Assembly: GCF_029626175.1 (NCBI RefSeq)
Contig: NZ_JARUBM010000002.1
Span: 992,001 to 1,056,000 of the forward strand
Direction: 5' to 3'
From: Micromonospora sp. WMMD1082
GTDB lineage: Bacteria; Actinomycetota; Actinomycetes; Mycobacteriales; Micromonosporaceae
Length of the DNA: 64,000 nucleotides
Numbering within the stretch: position 1 is the first letter of the stretch; each line of letters starts with the position of its first letter. The position numbers and the translations under genes are program-made. The notes beneath the pieces were generated by a model that saw only the letters and a program-made list of their open reading frames with translations, was not told where the DNA came from and searched no databases. This document shows, in pieces, positions 47,052 to 55,608 of this stretch.

Positions 47052-48725
47052 ATGACCAACGCCAACACCAGCGTGCGCCCGGCATCGCCGCCCGCCTCAC
47101 TGCCGCCCGCCGCCTCCAACGCCACCCGGCACCTGTGCGCCGGGGCATACCTCGACGAGCAGTTCCAGCGCACCAGCCTGAACGAGGTCTACCACCAGGA
47201 GGGCCGCCTGGTTGCCCCGTCGTACGGCTTCGACCTGGTCGCCGTGCTCGGGCACTGCCTGCAGGCCCGCCGCCTCGTCACCATCAGGGACGCGGTGATT
47301 CTCGGCGTCCTCGTCGTCAGCGCCTGCGCGGCGCCGCTCGCGTTCGGCTTCGCCCTCACCGCGCTGGTGACGCTCTACCTGATCACCTCGACCGTGCGGC
47401 TCATCCAGGACACCGTGCGAGAACTGCGCCAGGGAAGCCGCGCCAGCGCGGGCCTCATCGTCGGGCGCACCGCGCTCGTCCTACTCCGCTTCCTGATCGC
47501 CGGGGTCCTGCTCCTGTTGCTCGGGCCGATCGTGTTCGCCGCCTCTCTCGGCACGGTGGCCGCCATGCAGTCCGGCGGCCGCGACCCCAGCCTGGCCGCG
47601 TTCAGCCTGCACCCGAGCGTGATGCTGATGGTCCTCCTGCTGGTGCTCGCCCCGCCGGTGGTGGCGAACCTGGTCCGGCAGAGCCGGCTGGACACGTTCG
47701 CTCCCGGCCGGATGCCCACCCCACCGGCCCGGTCGCACCGCTTCGACGACATCCGGCGGCAGGAGACCGGCAACACCATCGTCTACTCCGGATACCGGCC
47801 CTTCGTCGGCGCCGGCTACCTCTGGAAGAGCTGGGGGCTCGCGCAGCGGCTGGTCCGCGCCGGCAGCCCGCTGAAGGGCCTGGCCCCGGAGGGCGAGCGG
47901 GAGTTCGCCAGTGCGCCGTTCACCGCCGCCGAGTTGGTCGGCCACCTACGCGACGAACTGACCACCTTGACCACGGAGCAGGCTCCGGAGCGCCGACTGC
48001 CCGGCCTCACCGTCGACGACCGGGTCTTCCTCGCCGGCACCAAGACCGCCCAGCTCATCCCGTACACCCCGCCCGAGCACGTGGCGGAGATCCTCCGTAA
48101 CCCCACCGCGCCCGCCCGGCACTACCTGGTCTGCCAGGTCGTCTCCTGGCGGGGTGAGTTGGTCACCACCGTCCACGTGCACGTCGCGGTGCAGGGCAAG
48201 TCGCTCTACATCGAGTTCACCTCGACGGCGCTGCCGCCCTGCGACGACCGCTACCGGGTGGTCGACCAGGTCGGCGGCACGGGTCGGGAGGCATACCTGC
48301 GGGCCACCGTACGCGGCCTGCTCGACGCTCCGACCACCATCGGCCAGGCCCCGATCAACCTGATCCGGGCCGGCGTGAACGCGGTGTTGAACTCCAACTG
48401 GACAAAGGCCGACCGGCAGGTGCGTGCCGGCTACGACTACGGGGCGACGGTGAGCGTCCGGGAACTCGGCACGGCCCCGGACACCCGCAACCACATCCAG
48501 ACCCAGGAGATCGACAAGTACCAGCGGATCATCGAGCGACGATTGCTCGCCGCCGTGCTCGACTTCCTCGACGGCCGAGGCGTGGACACCACCGAGTACC
48601 GCCAACGGGCGCTGACCGTCCTCAACGCGGGCGCGGTGGTCACCAACGGCTCGCTGACGGTGCACGGTGACGTGAACGCCACCCAGACCCTCAGCGCTGC
48701 CGTCAATCCCGGAGGAGACCGATGA
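47052..48725 (+). CDS. Membrane protein of a putative conflict module, with C-terminal GD-VNA-Q motif
   Basis: 557 residues. A Pro/Ala-rich N-terminus (1-25) and a short soluble stretch (FQRTSLNEVYHQEGRLVAPS) precede hydrophobic helices at about 80-115, 140-172 and 188-205. A soluble domain of ~310 residues follows, which I do not recognise (IVYSGYRPFVGAGYLWKSW, PGLTVDDRVFLAGTK, VVSWRGELVTTVHVHVAVQG). The last 30 residues contain GSLTVHGDVNATQTL, closely similar to the N-terminus of the next protein. The stop overlaps the next start as ATGA. Possibly the sensor or membrane-anchored partner of the nucleosidase-like protein. Confidence 0.7.
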   Translation: MTNANTSVRPASPPASLPPAASNATRHLCAGAYLDEQFQRTSLNEVYHQEGRLVAPSYGFDLVAVLGHCLQARRLVTIRDAVILGVLVVSACAAPLAFGFALTALVTLYLITSTVRLIQDTVRELRQGSRASAGLIVGRTALVLLRFLIAGVLLLLLGPIVFAASLGTVAAMQSGGRDPSLAAFSLHPSVMLMVLLLVLAPPVVANLVRQSRLDTFAPGRMPTPPARSHRFDDIRRQETGNTIVYSGYRPFVGAGYLWKSWGLAQRLVRAGSPLKGLAPEGEREFASAPFTAAELVGHLRDELTTLTTEQAPERRLPGLTVDDRVFLAGTKTAQLIPYTPPEHVAEILRNPTAPARHYLVCQVVSWRGELVTTVHVHVAVQGKSLYIEFTSTALPPCDDRYRVVDQVGGTGREAYLRATVRGLLDAPTTIGQAPINLIRAGVNAVLNSNWTKADRQVRAGYDYGATVSVRELGTAPDTRNHIQTQEIDKYQRIIERRLLAAVLDFLDGRGVDTTEYRQRALTVLNAGAVVTNGSLTVHGDVNATQTLSAAVNPGGDR

Positions 48726-49636
48726 ACAGCCATCCGGCCACGAACACCGGCATGGTGGTCAGCGGGGGCACCGTCTCGGTCGGCGGGAGCGTCAATGCCG
48801 AGCAGCACATCCATCCCCGCACCGCCCCGGCCGCGCCCGACGCCGACCGGGCCGCCGGCCGGCGGGCCGACGTAGCCGTCCTCACCGTCCTCCGGGAGGA
48901 GATGGCCGCGGTGGTCGAGGTGCTCAGCCGGGCATCGGGGCACCGAGTGGAGCAGGCGTACGGGGGCGCGGCGGTGCACTGGGCCACCATCGCCGCCGAG
49001 GGTGGACCACTGCGGGTGGTCGCCGCCCAGACCCTCGAACCGGGTACGCACTCCGCCCTGCTCGCCTATCGGGACCTGCGCCAACGCTTCGCCCCGCCGC
49101 TCGTCCTGCTGGTGGGCATCGCCGGCGCGGTACGAGCCGACCTGGAGATCGGCGACGTGGTCCTCGCCGACGAGGTGATCTGGTACGACAGTCGCCGGGA
49201 GACCGAGAACGGCCCCCAGCGCCGCGGCCGGATCCAGGCGACGGCGCCCGTGCTCCGGCGCCGGGTCAACGACTTCCTGGTCCGGCACGGCACGGTCGTC
49301 CGCCCCGAGCCCGGGCGGGGTTTCCTGATCCACCGTGGTCCGATCGGCTCGGGCAACGCCGTGGTGACCGATGCCGGCTCGGACATCCGGTCCTGGCTGG
49401 TCGGGGTACATGAGAAGGTGCTCGCGGTGGAGACCGAGGCCGGCGGACTCGCCCAGGGGTTCTACGAGGAGATCGCCGGGGCGCAGCCCGCGCGGGGCTG
49501 GATGACCATCCGGGGCATTTCGGACCGCGCGGACCGGCACAAGGGACACCGCGACCATGAGCTGGCGGCCCGGCACGCCGCGCTGGTCCTGGAGCGGCTC
49601 CTGCCCTACCTACGGCTGGTCGTGGACGAGCCGTGA
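48722..49636 (+). CDS. Nucleoside phosphorylase-superfamily (PNP/MTAN-like) protein with N-terminal interaction motif
   Basis: 304 residues. Residues 10-30 form the motif VVSGGTVSVGGSVNAEQHI, echoing the C-terminus of the preceding protein. Residues 48-300 are a phosphorylase/nucleosidase fold: AVLTVLREEMAAVVEVL, LLVGIAGAVRADLEIGDVVL, AVETEAGGLAQGF and the active-site region RGISDRADRHKGHR. Superfamily members cleave nucleosides; relatives fused to signalling domains act as immune effectors, including some that destroy ATP. Coupled by ATGA upstream and GTGA downstream, so it is translated with both neighbours. Substrate and activity are unknown. Confidence 0.8.
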   Translation: MNSHPATNTGMVVSGGTVSVGGSVNAEQHIHPRTAPAAPDADRAAGRRADVAVLTVLREEMAAVVEVLSRASGHRVEQAYGGAAVHWATIAAEGGPLRVVAAQTLEPGTHSALLAYRDLRQRFAPPLVLLVGIAGAVRADLEIGDVVLADEVIWYDSRRETENGPQRRGRIQATAPVLRRRVNDFLVRHGTVVRPEPGRGFLIHRGPIGSGNAVVTDAGSDIRSWLVGVHEKVLAVETEAGGLAQGFYEEIAGAQPARGWMTIRGISDRADRHKGHRDHELAARHAALVLERLLPYLRLVVDEP

Positions 49637-50463
49637 GCCACGCCGACGCCCGACGCCCGACGTGCGGCCGGCTCCGGCCGGCGGCGCTGCTCCGCCGGCT
49701 GACCGCCGGGGAGTTGGAGGCGTACCTCGTCTCCGGGACGGCGTTGGCCGTCGGCCTGCTCGGCCTGCTCGACGTGACCGGATCCGACGTGGTGGCCGCA
49801 GTGACCCTCGCCGTCCTCGGTGTCATCACCTTCGAGCTGCTGACCGGCCGCCGACGGTTGCGGCGGATCGAGTCCGCGCTGCGGGCGGTGGCCGGCAGCC
49901 TCCGTGCGGACGAGGTCAGCTCGGTGGACCGGCTGCTCACCGCCGCCGTCCCCGGCGGGGCGGCGGCGATGGCCGGCGCGCGGGACATCCGGCTGCTCGG
50001 GGTGAGCCTGAACCGGACGATCCGCAACCACCTGGACGAGCTGCGGAAACAGCTGGCCGCAGGGGCGACCGTCCGGGTGGCGCTCATCGACCCGACCAGT
50101 GCCGCGCCGCAGGAGGCGGCCCGCCGCAACGGGCTCGACGCGGTGGGCGGGGGCAACGTGTTCGCGCATCGGGTCCAGCCCACCATCGACCTGCTGGACT
50201 ACCTCTCCGCCGAGACCGCCGGCACCGGGCGGCTGGAGGTCCGGCTGCTCCGCTTCGTGCCGGCATTCGGCATGCTGCTGATCGATCCCGAGGAGCCGAG
50301 CGGGCAGATATCCGTCGACATCTACTCGCACCGGCCGGACGGACGCGAGGCGACCATCACGCTGCGTGCGGAACGGGATCCGACCTGGTATCGGCACTTC
50401 GCCCAGGAGTTCGAGCGCGTCTGGGCCAGCGGCACGGTCCGGAACGAGCCGACTCTCACCTGA
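49633..50463 (+). CDS. Membrane protein with PLD-like C-terminal domain
   Basis: 276 residues, GTG overlapping the previous stop. Two membrane helices lie at about 30-52 and 55-75 (YLVSGTALAVGLLGLLDV, VVAAVTLAVLGVITFELL). A short charged linker leads to a soluble domain with RDIRLLGVSLNRTIRNHLDE and GATVRVALIDPTS, which resembles phospholipase-D-like domains found in STAND-associated and SMODS-type proteins. A canonical HxK pair is not evident. It is the third gene of the module, so it may sense or execute alongside the nucleosidase-like protein. Confidence 0.65.
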   Translation: MSHADARRPTCGRLRPAALLRRLTAGELEAYLVSGTALAVGLLGLLDVTGSDVVAAVTLAVLGVITFELLTGRRRLRRIESALRAVAGSLRADEVSSVDRLLTAAVPGGAAAMAGARDIRLLGVSLNRTIRNHLDELRKQLAAGATVRVALIDPTSAAPQEAARRNGLDAVGGGNVFAHRVQPTIDLLDYLSAETAGTGRLEVRLLRFVPAFGMLLIDPEEPSGQISVDIYSHRPDGREATITLRAERDPTWYRHFAQEFERVWASGTVRNEPTLT

Positions 50464-50510
50464 TCGGGATGCCTGAGCGGGCCATGGGGGATGCGGCTAC
50501 CCTTCCGGAT

Positions 50511-51215
50511 GTGCCGCACCAGCCGACCGCCTTCCGGATCGCCATCGACCTGGCGGTCCTCACGATCCGTGACGGGCACCTTGCGGTCTTGCTGATCGAA
50601 CGAGGACAGCCACCGTTCGAGGGCAGGGTCGCGCTGCCCGGTGGGTTCGTCCGGGCGGGCGAAGACCTGGACGACACCGCGGTACGCGAACTCTCCGAGG
50701 AGACCGGGCTGGACGGCCGCACCCTCCACCTGGAACAGGTCCGGACGTACGCCACGCCGGGGCGGGATCCGCGTGGCGCGGTCGCCTCCGTCGCGTACCT
50801 GGCCATCGCTCCGGATCTGCCGATGCCGATGGCGGGCACCGACGCGGCGCGCGCCCGGTGGGAGCCGGTCGACCACGATCGGCTGAGCCACGGCTGGCTC
50901 GCCTTCGACCACGACATCATCCTGCGGGACGCGCTCGAACGCGCCCGGGCCAAGCTCGAGTACTCGCCACTGGCCACCGCCTTCTGCGCAGAGACCTTCA
51001 CCATCGGCGAGCTACGCGCCGTCTACGAGGCCGTCTGGCAGGTACGCCTCGACCCGCGCAACTTCCACCGCAAGGTCACCGGCGTGAGTGGCTTCGTGGT
51101 GCCCACCGGGGCGCAGCGCAATCCGCCCACCGGCCGCCCGGCCGCGTTGTACCGGCGCGGAAACGCGACCCTGCTGCACCCGGCGATGCTGCGGCCGGAC
51201 AACGGTCGGCAGTAG
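50511..51215 (+). CDS. NUDIX hydrolase with C-terminal winged helix (NrtR-like)
   Basis: 234 residues if read from the GTG at 50511, which lies 7 nt after a TACCCT box; ATGs at 50469 and 50484 are alternatives. The NUDIX box is complete (GGFVRAGEDLDDTAVRELSE then ETGL). The C-terminal ~80 residues form the winged helix of NrtR-type regulators (FTIGELRAVYEAVWQVRLDP, RNFHRKV). NrtR proteins bind ADP-ribose-like ligands and control NAD genes. It lies just after the module above on the same strand, and a regulatory link is possible but unproven. Confidence 0.85.
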   Translation: MPHQPTAFRIAIDLAVLTIRDGHLAVLLIERGQPPFEGRVALPGGFVRAGEDLDDTAVRELSEETGLDGRTLHLEQVRTYATPGRDPRGAVASVAYLAIAPDLPMPMAGTDAARARWEPVDHDRLSHGWLAFDHDIILRDALERARAKLEYSPLATAFCAETFTIGELRAVYEAVWQVRLDPRNFHRKVTGVSGFVVPTGAQRNPPTGRPAALYRRGNATLLHPAMLRPDNGRQ

Positions 51216-51349
51216 ACAGCCCGCTCGGCATCGCACCACGGCATCACACCACGGCGCCCACCGGACGCCTCCCCCCGTTCACGTCGATCGACTTTCATCT
51301 GTGCATGCCCGGGCGAACCAGCGCCCGGCCGTCCCCTCAGGAGGCATGC

Positions 51350-52381
51350 ATGCGCGGATCCCGTACCTGGTCGGTGCTCGCGGCGGTCACACTGACCACG
51401 ACCCTGCTCGCCACCGGCTCTCCCGCCATGGCGGTTGACCCGGACGCCCGGATCTCGGCCACCACCGGCGTCGGCACCCACAACGCGTACGAGCGGGCCA
51501 CCTACACCTACCTCGCGCAGTCGCTCGACGCCCGGCCCGGCCTGATCGAGCTGGACGTCTGGCCGGACATCCTCACCCGGCAGTGGCGGGTCAGCCACTC
51601 CAACCCGCTCGGCAACGACAACAACTGCGTGGCCGCCACCAGCGCCGCCCAGCTCTACACCGGCACCCGGAACCGGAACCTGGAGCACTGCCTGGACAAC
51701 ATCCGGCTCTGGCTGACCGCGCACCCGGACGCCGGGCCGCTACTGCTCAAGATCGAGCTGAAGACGGGGTTCAGCGCCCGCACCGGCCAGGGCCCGACGC
51801 AGCTCGACGCGGTCCTCGCCGCCCGACTCGGCGACCGTCTCTTCACCCCGGCGCAGCTGCGTGGCGGGCACGCCAGCCTGGACGCCGCCGCTCGCGCGAA
51901 CGCCTGGCCGACCCGCCGACAGCTCGCCGGGAAGGTGATCGTCTACCTCATCCCGGGCACCGTGGAGCACGGCAACCCGACCGACACGCTCCGGACCGAC
52001 GTGGAGTACGCCCGACACCTGGTCGCACTGGACTCGGCCGGCACCCTCGATACCGCGAAGGCGTTCCCGGCCGTACACCGGGCACGAACCGGCGACCCGC
52101 GCACCCAGTACGCCGAGACCAACCTGCGCCCCTGGTTCGTCATCTTCGACGGCGACGCCACCGCGTACGTCACCGGCGGCATCGACACCGCCTGGTACTC
52201 GACCAACCACTACCTGCTGGTGATGACCGACGCGCACAAGGTCCCGCCCGCCATCGGCAACACCGACCCGGACGCCGCCCTCGCCCGCCTCACCGAGCTG
52301 GCCGCCCGCCACGCCACCATCGCCTCCGCCGACTGGGCCCCCCTCCCCCAGGTAATCCCCCAAACCCTCCCCCGCGCCTAA
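51350..52381 (+). CDS. Secreted Ca2+-dependent phosphoinositide-phospholipase C-like protein
   Basis: 343 residues, AGGAGG six nt before the ATG. A Sec signal peptide covers residues 1-28 (cleavage near SPAMA-VD). The PI-PLC barrel shows GVGTHNAYERATY with one catalytic histidine, LIELDVWPD with the metal acidic pair, and RVSHSNPL with the second histidine. This matches the Pfam Ca2+-dependent PI-PLC group; it probably cleaves phosphoinositides or GPI-like lipids outside the cell. A single gene, ended by an inverted-repeat terminator-like element. Confidence 0.85.
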   Translation: MRGSRTWSVLAAVTLTTTLLATGSPAMAVDPDARISATTGVGTHNAYERATYTYLAQSLDARPGLIELDVWPDILTRQWRVSHSNPLGNDNNCVAATSAAQLYTGTRNRNLEHCLDNIRLWLTAHPDAGPLLLKIELKTGFSARTGQGPTQLDAVLAARLGDRLFTPAQLRGGHASLDAAARANAWPTRRQLAGKVIVYLIPGTVEHGNPTDTLRTDVEYARHLVALDSAGTLDTAKAFPAVHRARTGDPRTQYAETNLRPWFVIFDGDATAYVTGGIDTAWYSTNHYLLVMTDAHKVPPAIGNTDPDAALARLTELAARHATIASADWAPLPQVIPQTLPRA

Positions 52382-52441
52382 CCCCCACCCACCCCCACCC
52401 CCTCCCCACCCCTCACCCCTCACCCCACCCGATCGCCCCGG

Positions 52442-52498
52442 TGATCATGAAGTTGTTACCACGACACGCCGGTCGGGGTGACAACAACTTCATGATCA
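52442..52498. repeat. Intergenic inverted repeat, family 2, third copy
   Basis: 16-bp perfect arms TGATCATGAAGTTGTT and AACAACTTCATGATCA with a 25-nt loop, between the convergent PI-PLC and GGDEF-EAL genes. The arm core GATCATG..GTT equals that of the elements at 15738 and 18841. Confidence 0.88.
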
Positions 52499-52544
52499 AC
52501 CCGGGCTGGGGTGAGGGTGAGGTGGGGGACGCGGGAGGGTGGGG

Positions 52545-55085
52545 TTAGGAGGCGCCGTCGGCGCGGAGGGGGAGGACGTTGGTGGGGACCTGGCGGGCCA
52601 GGGAGTTGAGGACGGCGGCGATCTTGTCGGCGGGCATCGGCTTGAAGAAGTGGTAGCCCTGGGCGGCGTTGCAGCCCAGCTCGGCCAGCGCGGAACGCTG
52701 CGCGGCCGTCTCCACCCCCTCGGCCACCACCCGCAGGCCCAGCTCGTGGGCCAACCCCACGGTGGTACGCACGATGGCCGCCGCCTCGGGTGAATCCGCC
52801 ATCCGGAGCACGAAGGACCGGTCCACCTTCAACTCGTCCACCGCGATCCGGGTGAGGAACGTCAGCGACGAGAAGCCGGTGCCGAAGTCGTCCACCGCCA
52901 GCTGCACGCCCATCGACCGCAGCGTGGTGAGCACCTGGTCGATGACTTCGAGCTCGCTCATCACCACCGTCTCGGTGATCTCCAGGACCAGCCGGTCCGC
53001 CGGCACCTGGTGCCGGCGCAGCGCCTCGGCGATCTCCGCCGGCAGCCGCGGATCCAGCAGGCTGCGGGCGGAGAGGTTCACCGAGATGGGGATGTCCAGA
53101 CCCTCCCGGGCCCAGCCGGCGGCGACCGAGAGCGCCTTGTCCAGCACGTACCGGGTAAAGGTGCCGAGCTGGTCGCTGTTCTCCACCGGCCGGATGAAGT
53201 CGGCCGGCCCGAGCCAGCCCCGACGCGGGTGCCGCCAGCGGATCAACGCCTCCACGCCGGTCGGCGCCCCGGTGGCCAGGTCCACGGCCGGCTGCAACAC
53301 CAGCACCAGTTGGTCATCGGCCTGCAACGCCTCGCGCAGCTCCGCGAGCAGGGCCAGCTGGTCGGTGCTGGCCGCGTCCCGCGAACTGTCGTACGACGCC
53401 ACGCTGCCGCCACCGGACTTCGCCTGGTACATCGCGATGTCGGCGCGGCGCAGCAGCTCGGTCAGGTCGGCGGTACCGGCCGGGGCCACCACCACCCCGA
53501 CGGAGACCTCGACGGACATCCGCACCCCGGCCACCTCCGTCGGCGCGGCCAGCCGCTCGGCGATGTCCCGGGCCTGGCGCAGCGCGTACGCCATCGGGGC
53601 GGCGCGATCGCCGACCACCGGGACCGACGTCAGCAGCAGCGCGAACTCGTCGCCGCCGAGCCGGGCCAGCAGGTCACCGGAGCGCGCCAGGGTGCCCAGC
53701 CGATTCGCGGTCAACCGCAGCAGCTGGTCGCCGGCGGCGTGCCCGAGCGTGTCGTTGACGTCCTTGAACTGGTCGATGTCGAGCAGCAGCAGGGCAACGG
53801 GGTGGTCGTGGGCCAGCTGCCGCAGCGCCTGATCGCCCCTGCCGAGCATGGCCGCCCGGTTGGCCAGGCCGGTCAGCGGGTCGTGCACCGCCTCGTACGA
53901 CGAGCGGGCGTTGACCAGTCGTAGCTCCCGGTGGGTGGCCGCATCGTGCAGGGCGGCGGCCAGGGCGTCGGCGAACGCGGCGTGGGCGTCGCGCTCCCGG
54001 CCGATGGGCCCGGCCGTGCGGGGGAACCGCACCCGTAGCCGGCCGACCCGCGTCTCGCCCACCGACAGGTCGCGGACCAGTTCCCCCGGTTCGGGCTCGT
54101 GGTCGCCCGGAGGCGCGATCTCCCGGTCGACCACCTGACCGCCGGGGTCACCCCGGTAGCGGCGCCACCGTCCGTCGCCCCGGGCCACCTCCACGTCGAC
54201 CATCTCCGCCTCGAAGAGCGAGAGGGCGCCGGTGACACCCGCGGTGGCCACGCCGCGCTCGTCGAGTTGGTTCAGTGCGGCCGTCGCCTCGGCGAAGGAC
54301 CGCCAGGTCCGCCGCTCCCGGTCCTCGCGCAGCCGCTGCCGATAGGTCTGCTGGAACAGCCACAGCGGGGCGGGCAGCAGCAGGAGCCAGCGCGGGTCGA
54401 TCTCGACCAGCGCCACCACCAGCAGGCCGACCACCACGTTGCCGACGAACATCAGCAGCTTGCCGCGCAGCGCGGCGAGCAGCGGGCGCCCGATCGGCAT
54501 CCCGTGCCGCAGCGCCAGCATCATCCCGCCCAGCCAGGCACTCGCCAGCAGGTAGGCGACCGCACCGGCGACCGCCGCGAGCGCGAGCGACGGGGTCGGG
54601 CTGGCCAGCATCGGCTGGCCCAGGGCGGTGGTGACCGCCACCGCGAGCGCGGTGGCGGCGGTCTGTGTCCCGGCGATGCGGACCACGTCCCACGTCGATC
54701 GGCCGTCGTCCACCACCGAGAGCGCCGTCCAGGCGAGCGTCACGCCGATCAGCGCGGCGGCGGGCAGCCAACCGGGTGGTGCCAGGTAGAGGCAGACGAT
54801 CAGCGCCGCCTCACCCCAGGTCACACTGACCACGCCGGCGGCGGCGCGGAACCGCAGCCGGGCGAGCTGCGCCACGGCGAACAGGGCAACCGCGATGCCG
54901 AACCGGGCCAGCCCGCCGGCCGGGCCGAGGGGATCGTCGGCGGGCAGCCTGACGGGCAGGCTCAGCCCCACCACCGCGGCGACCAATGCGGTGGCCACGA
55001 CGGCGGCGGTGAGCAGGTGCAGCCCGAGCGGTGTCCCACGGCCCGCGGACCGGTCGAGCGGATGACCGGCCCTGCCGGAGGTCAC
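52545..55085 (-). CDS. Membrane-bound GGDEF-EAL cyclic-di-GMP protein
   Basis: 846 residues. Eight or so hydrophobic helices fill residues ~25-245. A linker precedes the GGDEF domain with an intact active site (LARLGGDEFALLL) and an upstream I-site RSGD, and then the EAL domain (GVEALIRWRHPRRGW, SVNLSARSLLDPRLP, VDDFGTGFSSLTFLTR, LKVDRSFV). Both halves keep their key residues, so synthesis and hydrolysis of c-di-GMP are both possible. In actinomycetes c-di-GMP acts through BldD on development, so whiB in the same window is worth noting. GGGAGGGGG precedes the GTG/ATG start. Confidence 0.92.
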   Translation of the reverse strand: MTSGRAGHPLDRSAGRGTPLGLHLLTAAVVATALVAAVVGLSLPVRLPADDPLGPAGGLARFGIAVALFAVAQLARLRFRAAAGVVSVTWGEAALIVCLYLAPPGWLPAAALIGVTLAWTALSVVDDGRSTWDVVRIAGTQTAATALAVAVTTALGQPMLASPTPSLALAAVAGAVAYLLASAWLGGMMLALRHGMPIGRPLLAALRGKLLMFVGNVVVGLLVVALVEIDPRWLLLLPAPLWLFQQTYRQRLREDRERRTWRSFAEATAALNQLDERGVATAGVTGALSLFEAEMVDVEVARGDGRWRRYRGDPGGQVVDREIAPPGDHEPEPGELVRDLSVGETRVGRLRVRFPRTAGPIGRERDAHAAFADALAAALHDAATHRELRLVNARSSYEAVHDPLTGLANRAAMLGRGDQALRQLAHDHPVALLLLDIDQFKDVNDTLGHAAGDQLLRLTANRLGTLARSGDLLARLGGDEFALLLTSVPVVGDRAAPMAYALRQARDIAERLAAPTEVAGVRMSVEVSVGVVVAPAGTADLTELLRRADIAMYQAKSGGGSVASYDSSRDAASTDQLALLAELREALQADDQLVLVLQPAVDLATGAPTGVEALIRWRHPRRGWLGPADFIRPVENSDQLGTFTRYVLDKALSVAAGWAREGLDIPISVNLSARSLLDPRLPAEIAEALRRHQVPADRLVLEITETVVMSELEVIDQVLTTLRSMGVQLAVDDFGTGFSSLTFLTRIAVDELKVDRSFVLRMADSPEAAAIVRTTVGLAHELGLRVVAEGVETAAQRSALAELGCNAAQGYHFFKPMPADKIAAVLNSLARQVPTNVLPLRADGAS

Positions 55086-55263
55086 CGACCCCCTCCCGCC
55101 GACCGGGGGCAGGCCACGCGGAGGGCGGACACGACTGCGGTGGTCATCGGCGCCCCCTCCCGCGCACAGCTTGAGGACTTCTGGTCCTCCGGCGGAAGGC
55201 TAAGCCAATCCCGATGGTCGCAACAGGGGTCGACCATCCGGTTCGACGTGAATCATGCCCCGA

Positions 55264-55560
55264 TCAGCCCTCGCGGCGCTGCTGACGCTGGTTGGGCAGG
55301 TCCTCGGATGAATCAGCTCTCACGGTCCCATCTGTCGGATCACTGACCGACTGATGCACCGGATCCGGATCTGCCGCGGCGGGCTCCTGACCGGGGAAAC
55401 GGTCGGGCAGCCGGCGCAGTCGGGCGTTCATGTTGCGGATCAGCAGCACGGTCGCCGTGCCGAGGACCAGGATGAGGAACAGGCCCGTGGGCCCGGCCAG
55501 GCCACCCGTGCGGGTGTCCCCGAAGTTGTTCTGGGCGAGCACCTGGACAGCGGTCAGCAT
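55264..55560 (-). CDS. Small single-pass membrane protein upstream-linked to mca
   Basis: 98 residues. A short N-terminus (VQVLAQNNFGDTRTGGLA) precedes one membrane helix (GLFLILVLGTATVLLI) and a charged tail (RNMNARLRRLPDRFPGQEPA). Similar small proteins accompany mca in actinobacteria. It lies 48 bp after mca on the same strand, so it is probably cotranscribed. Function unknown. The 178 bp beyond its stop to the GGDEF-EAL start hold nothing recognised. Confidence 0.75.
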   Translation of the reverse strand: MLTAVQVLAQNNFGDTRTGGLAGPTGLFLILVLGTATVLLIRNMNARLRRLPDRFPGQEPAAADPDPVHQSVSDPTDGTVRADSSEDLPNQRQQRREG

Positions 55561-55608
55561 GGGTTTCCTCCGGGTCGCGGTGTGCGACCAGGGTAGCCCG
55601 CCACCAAC

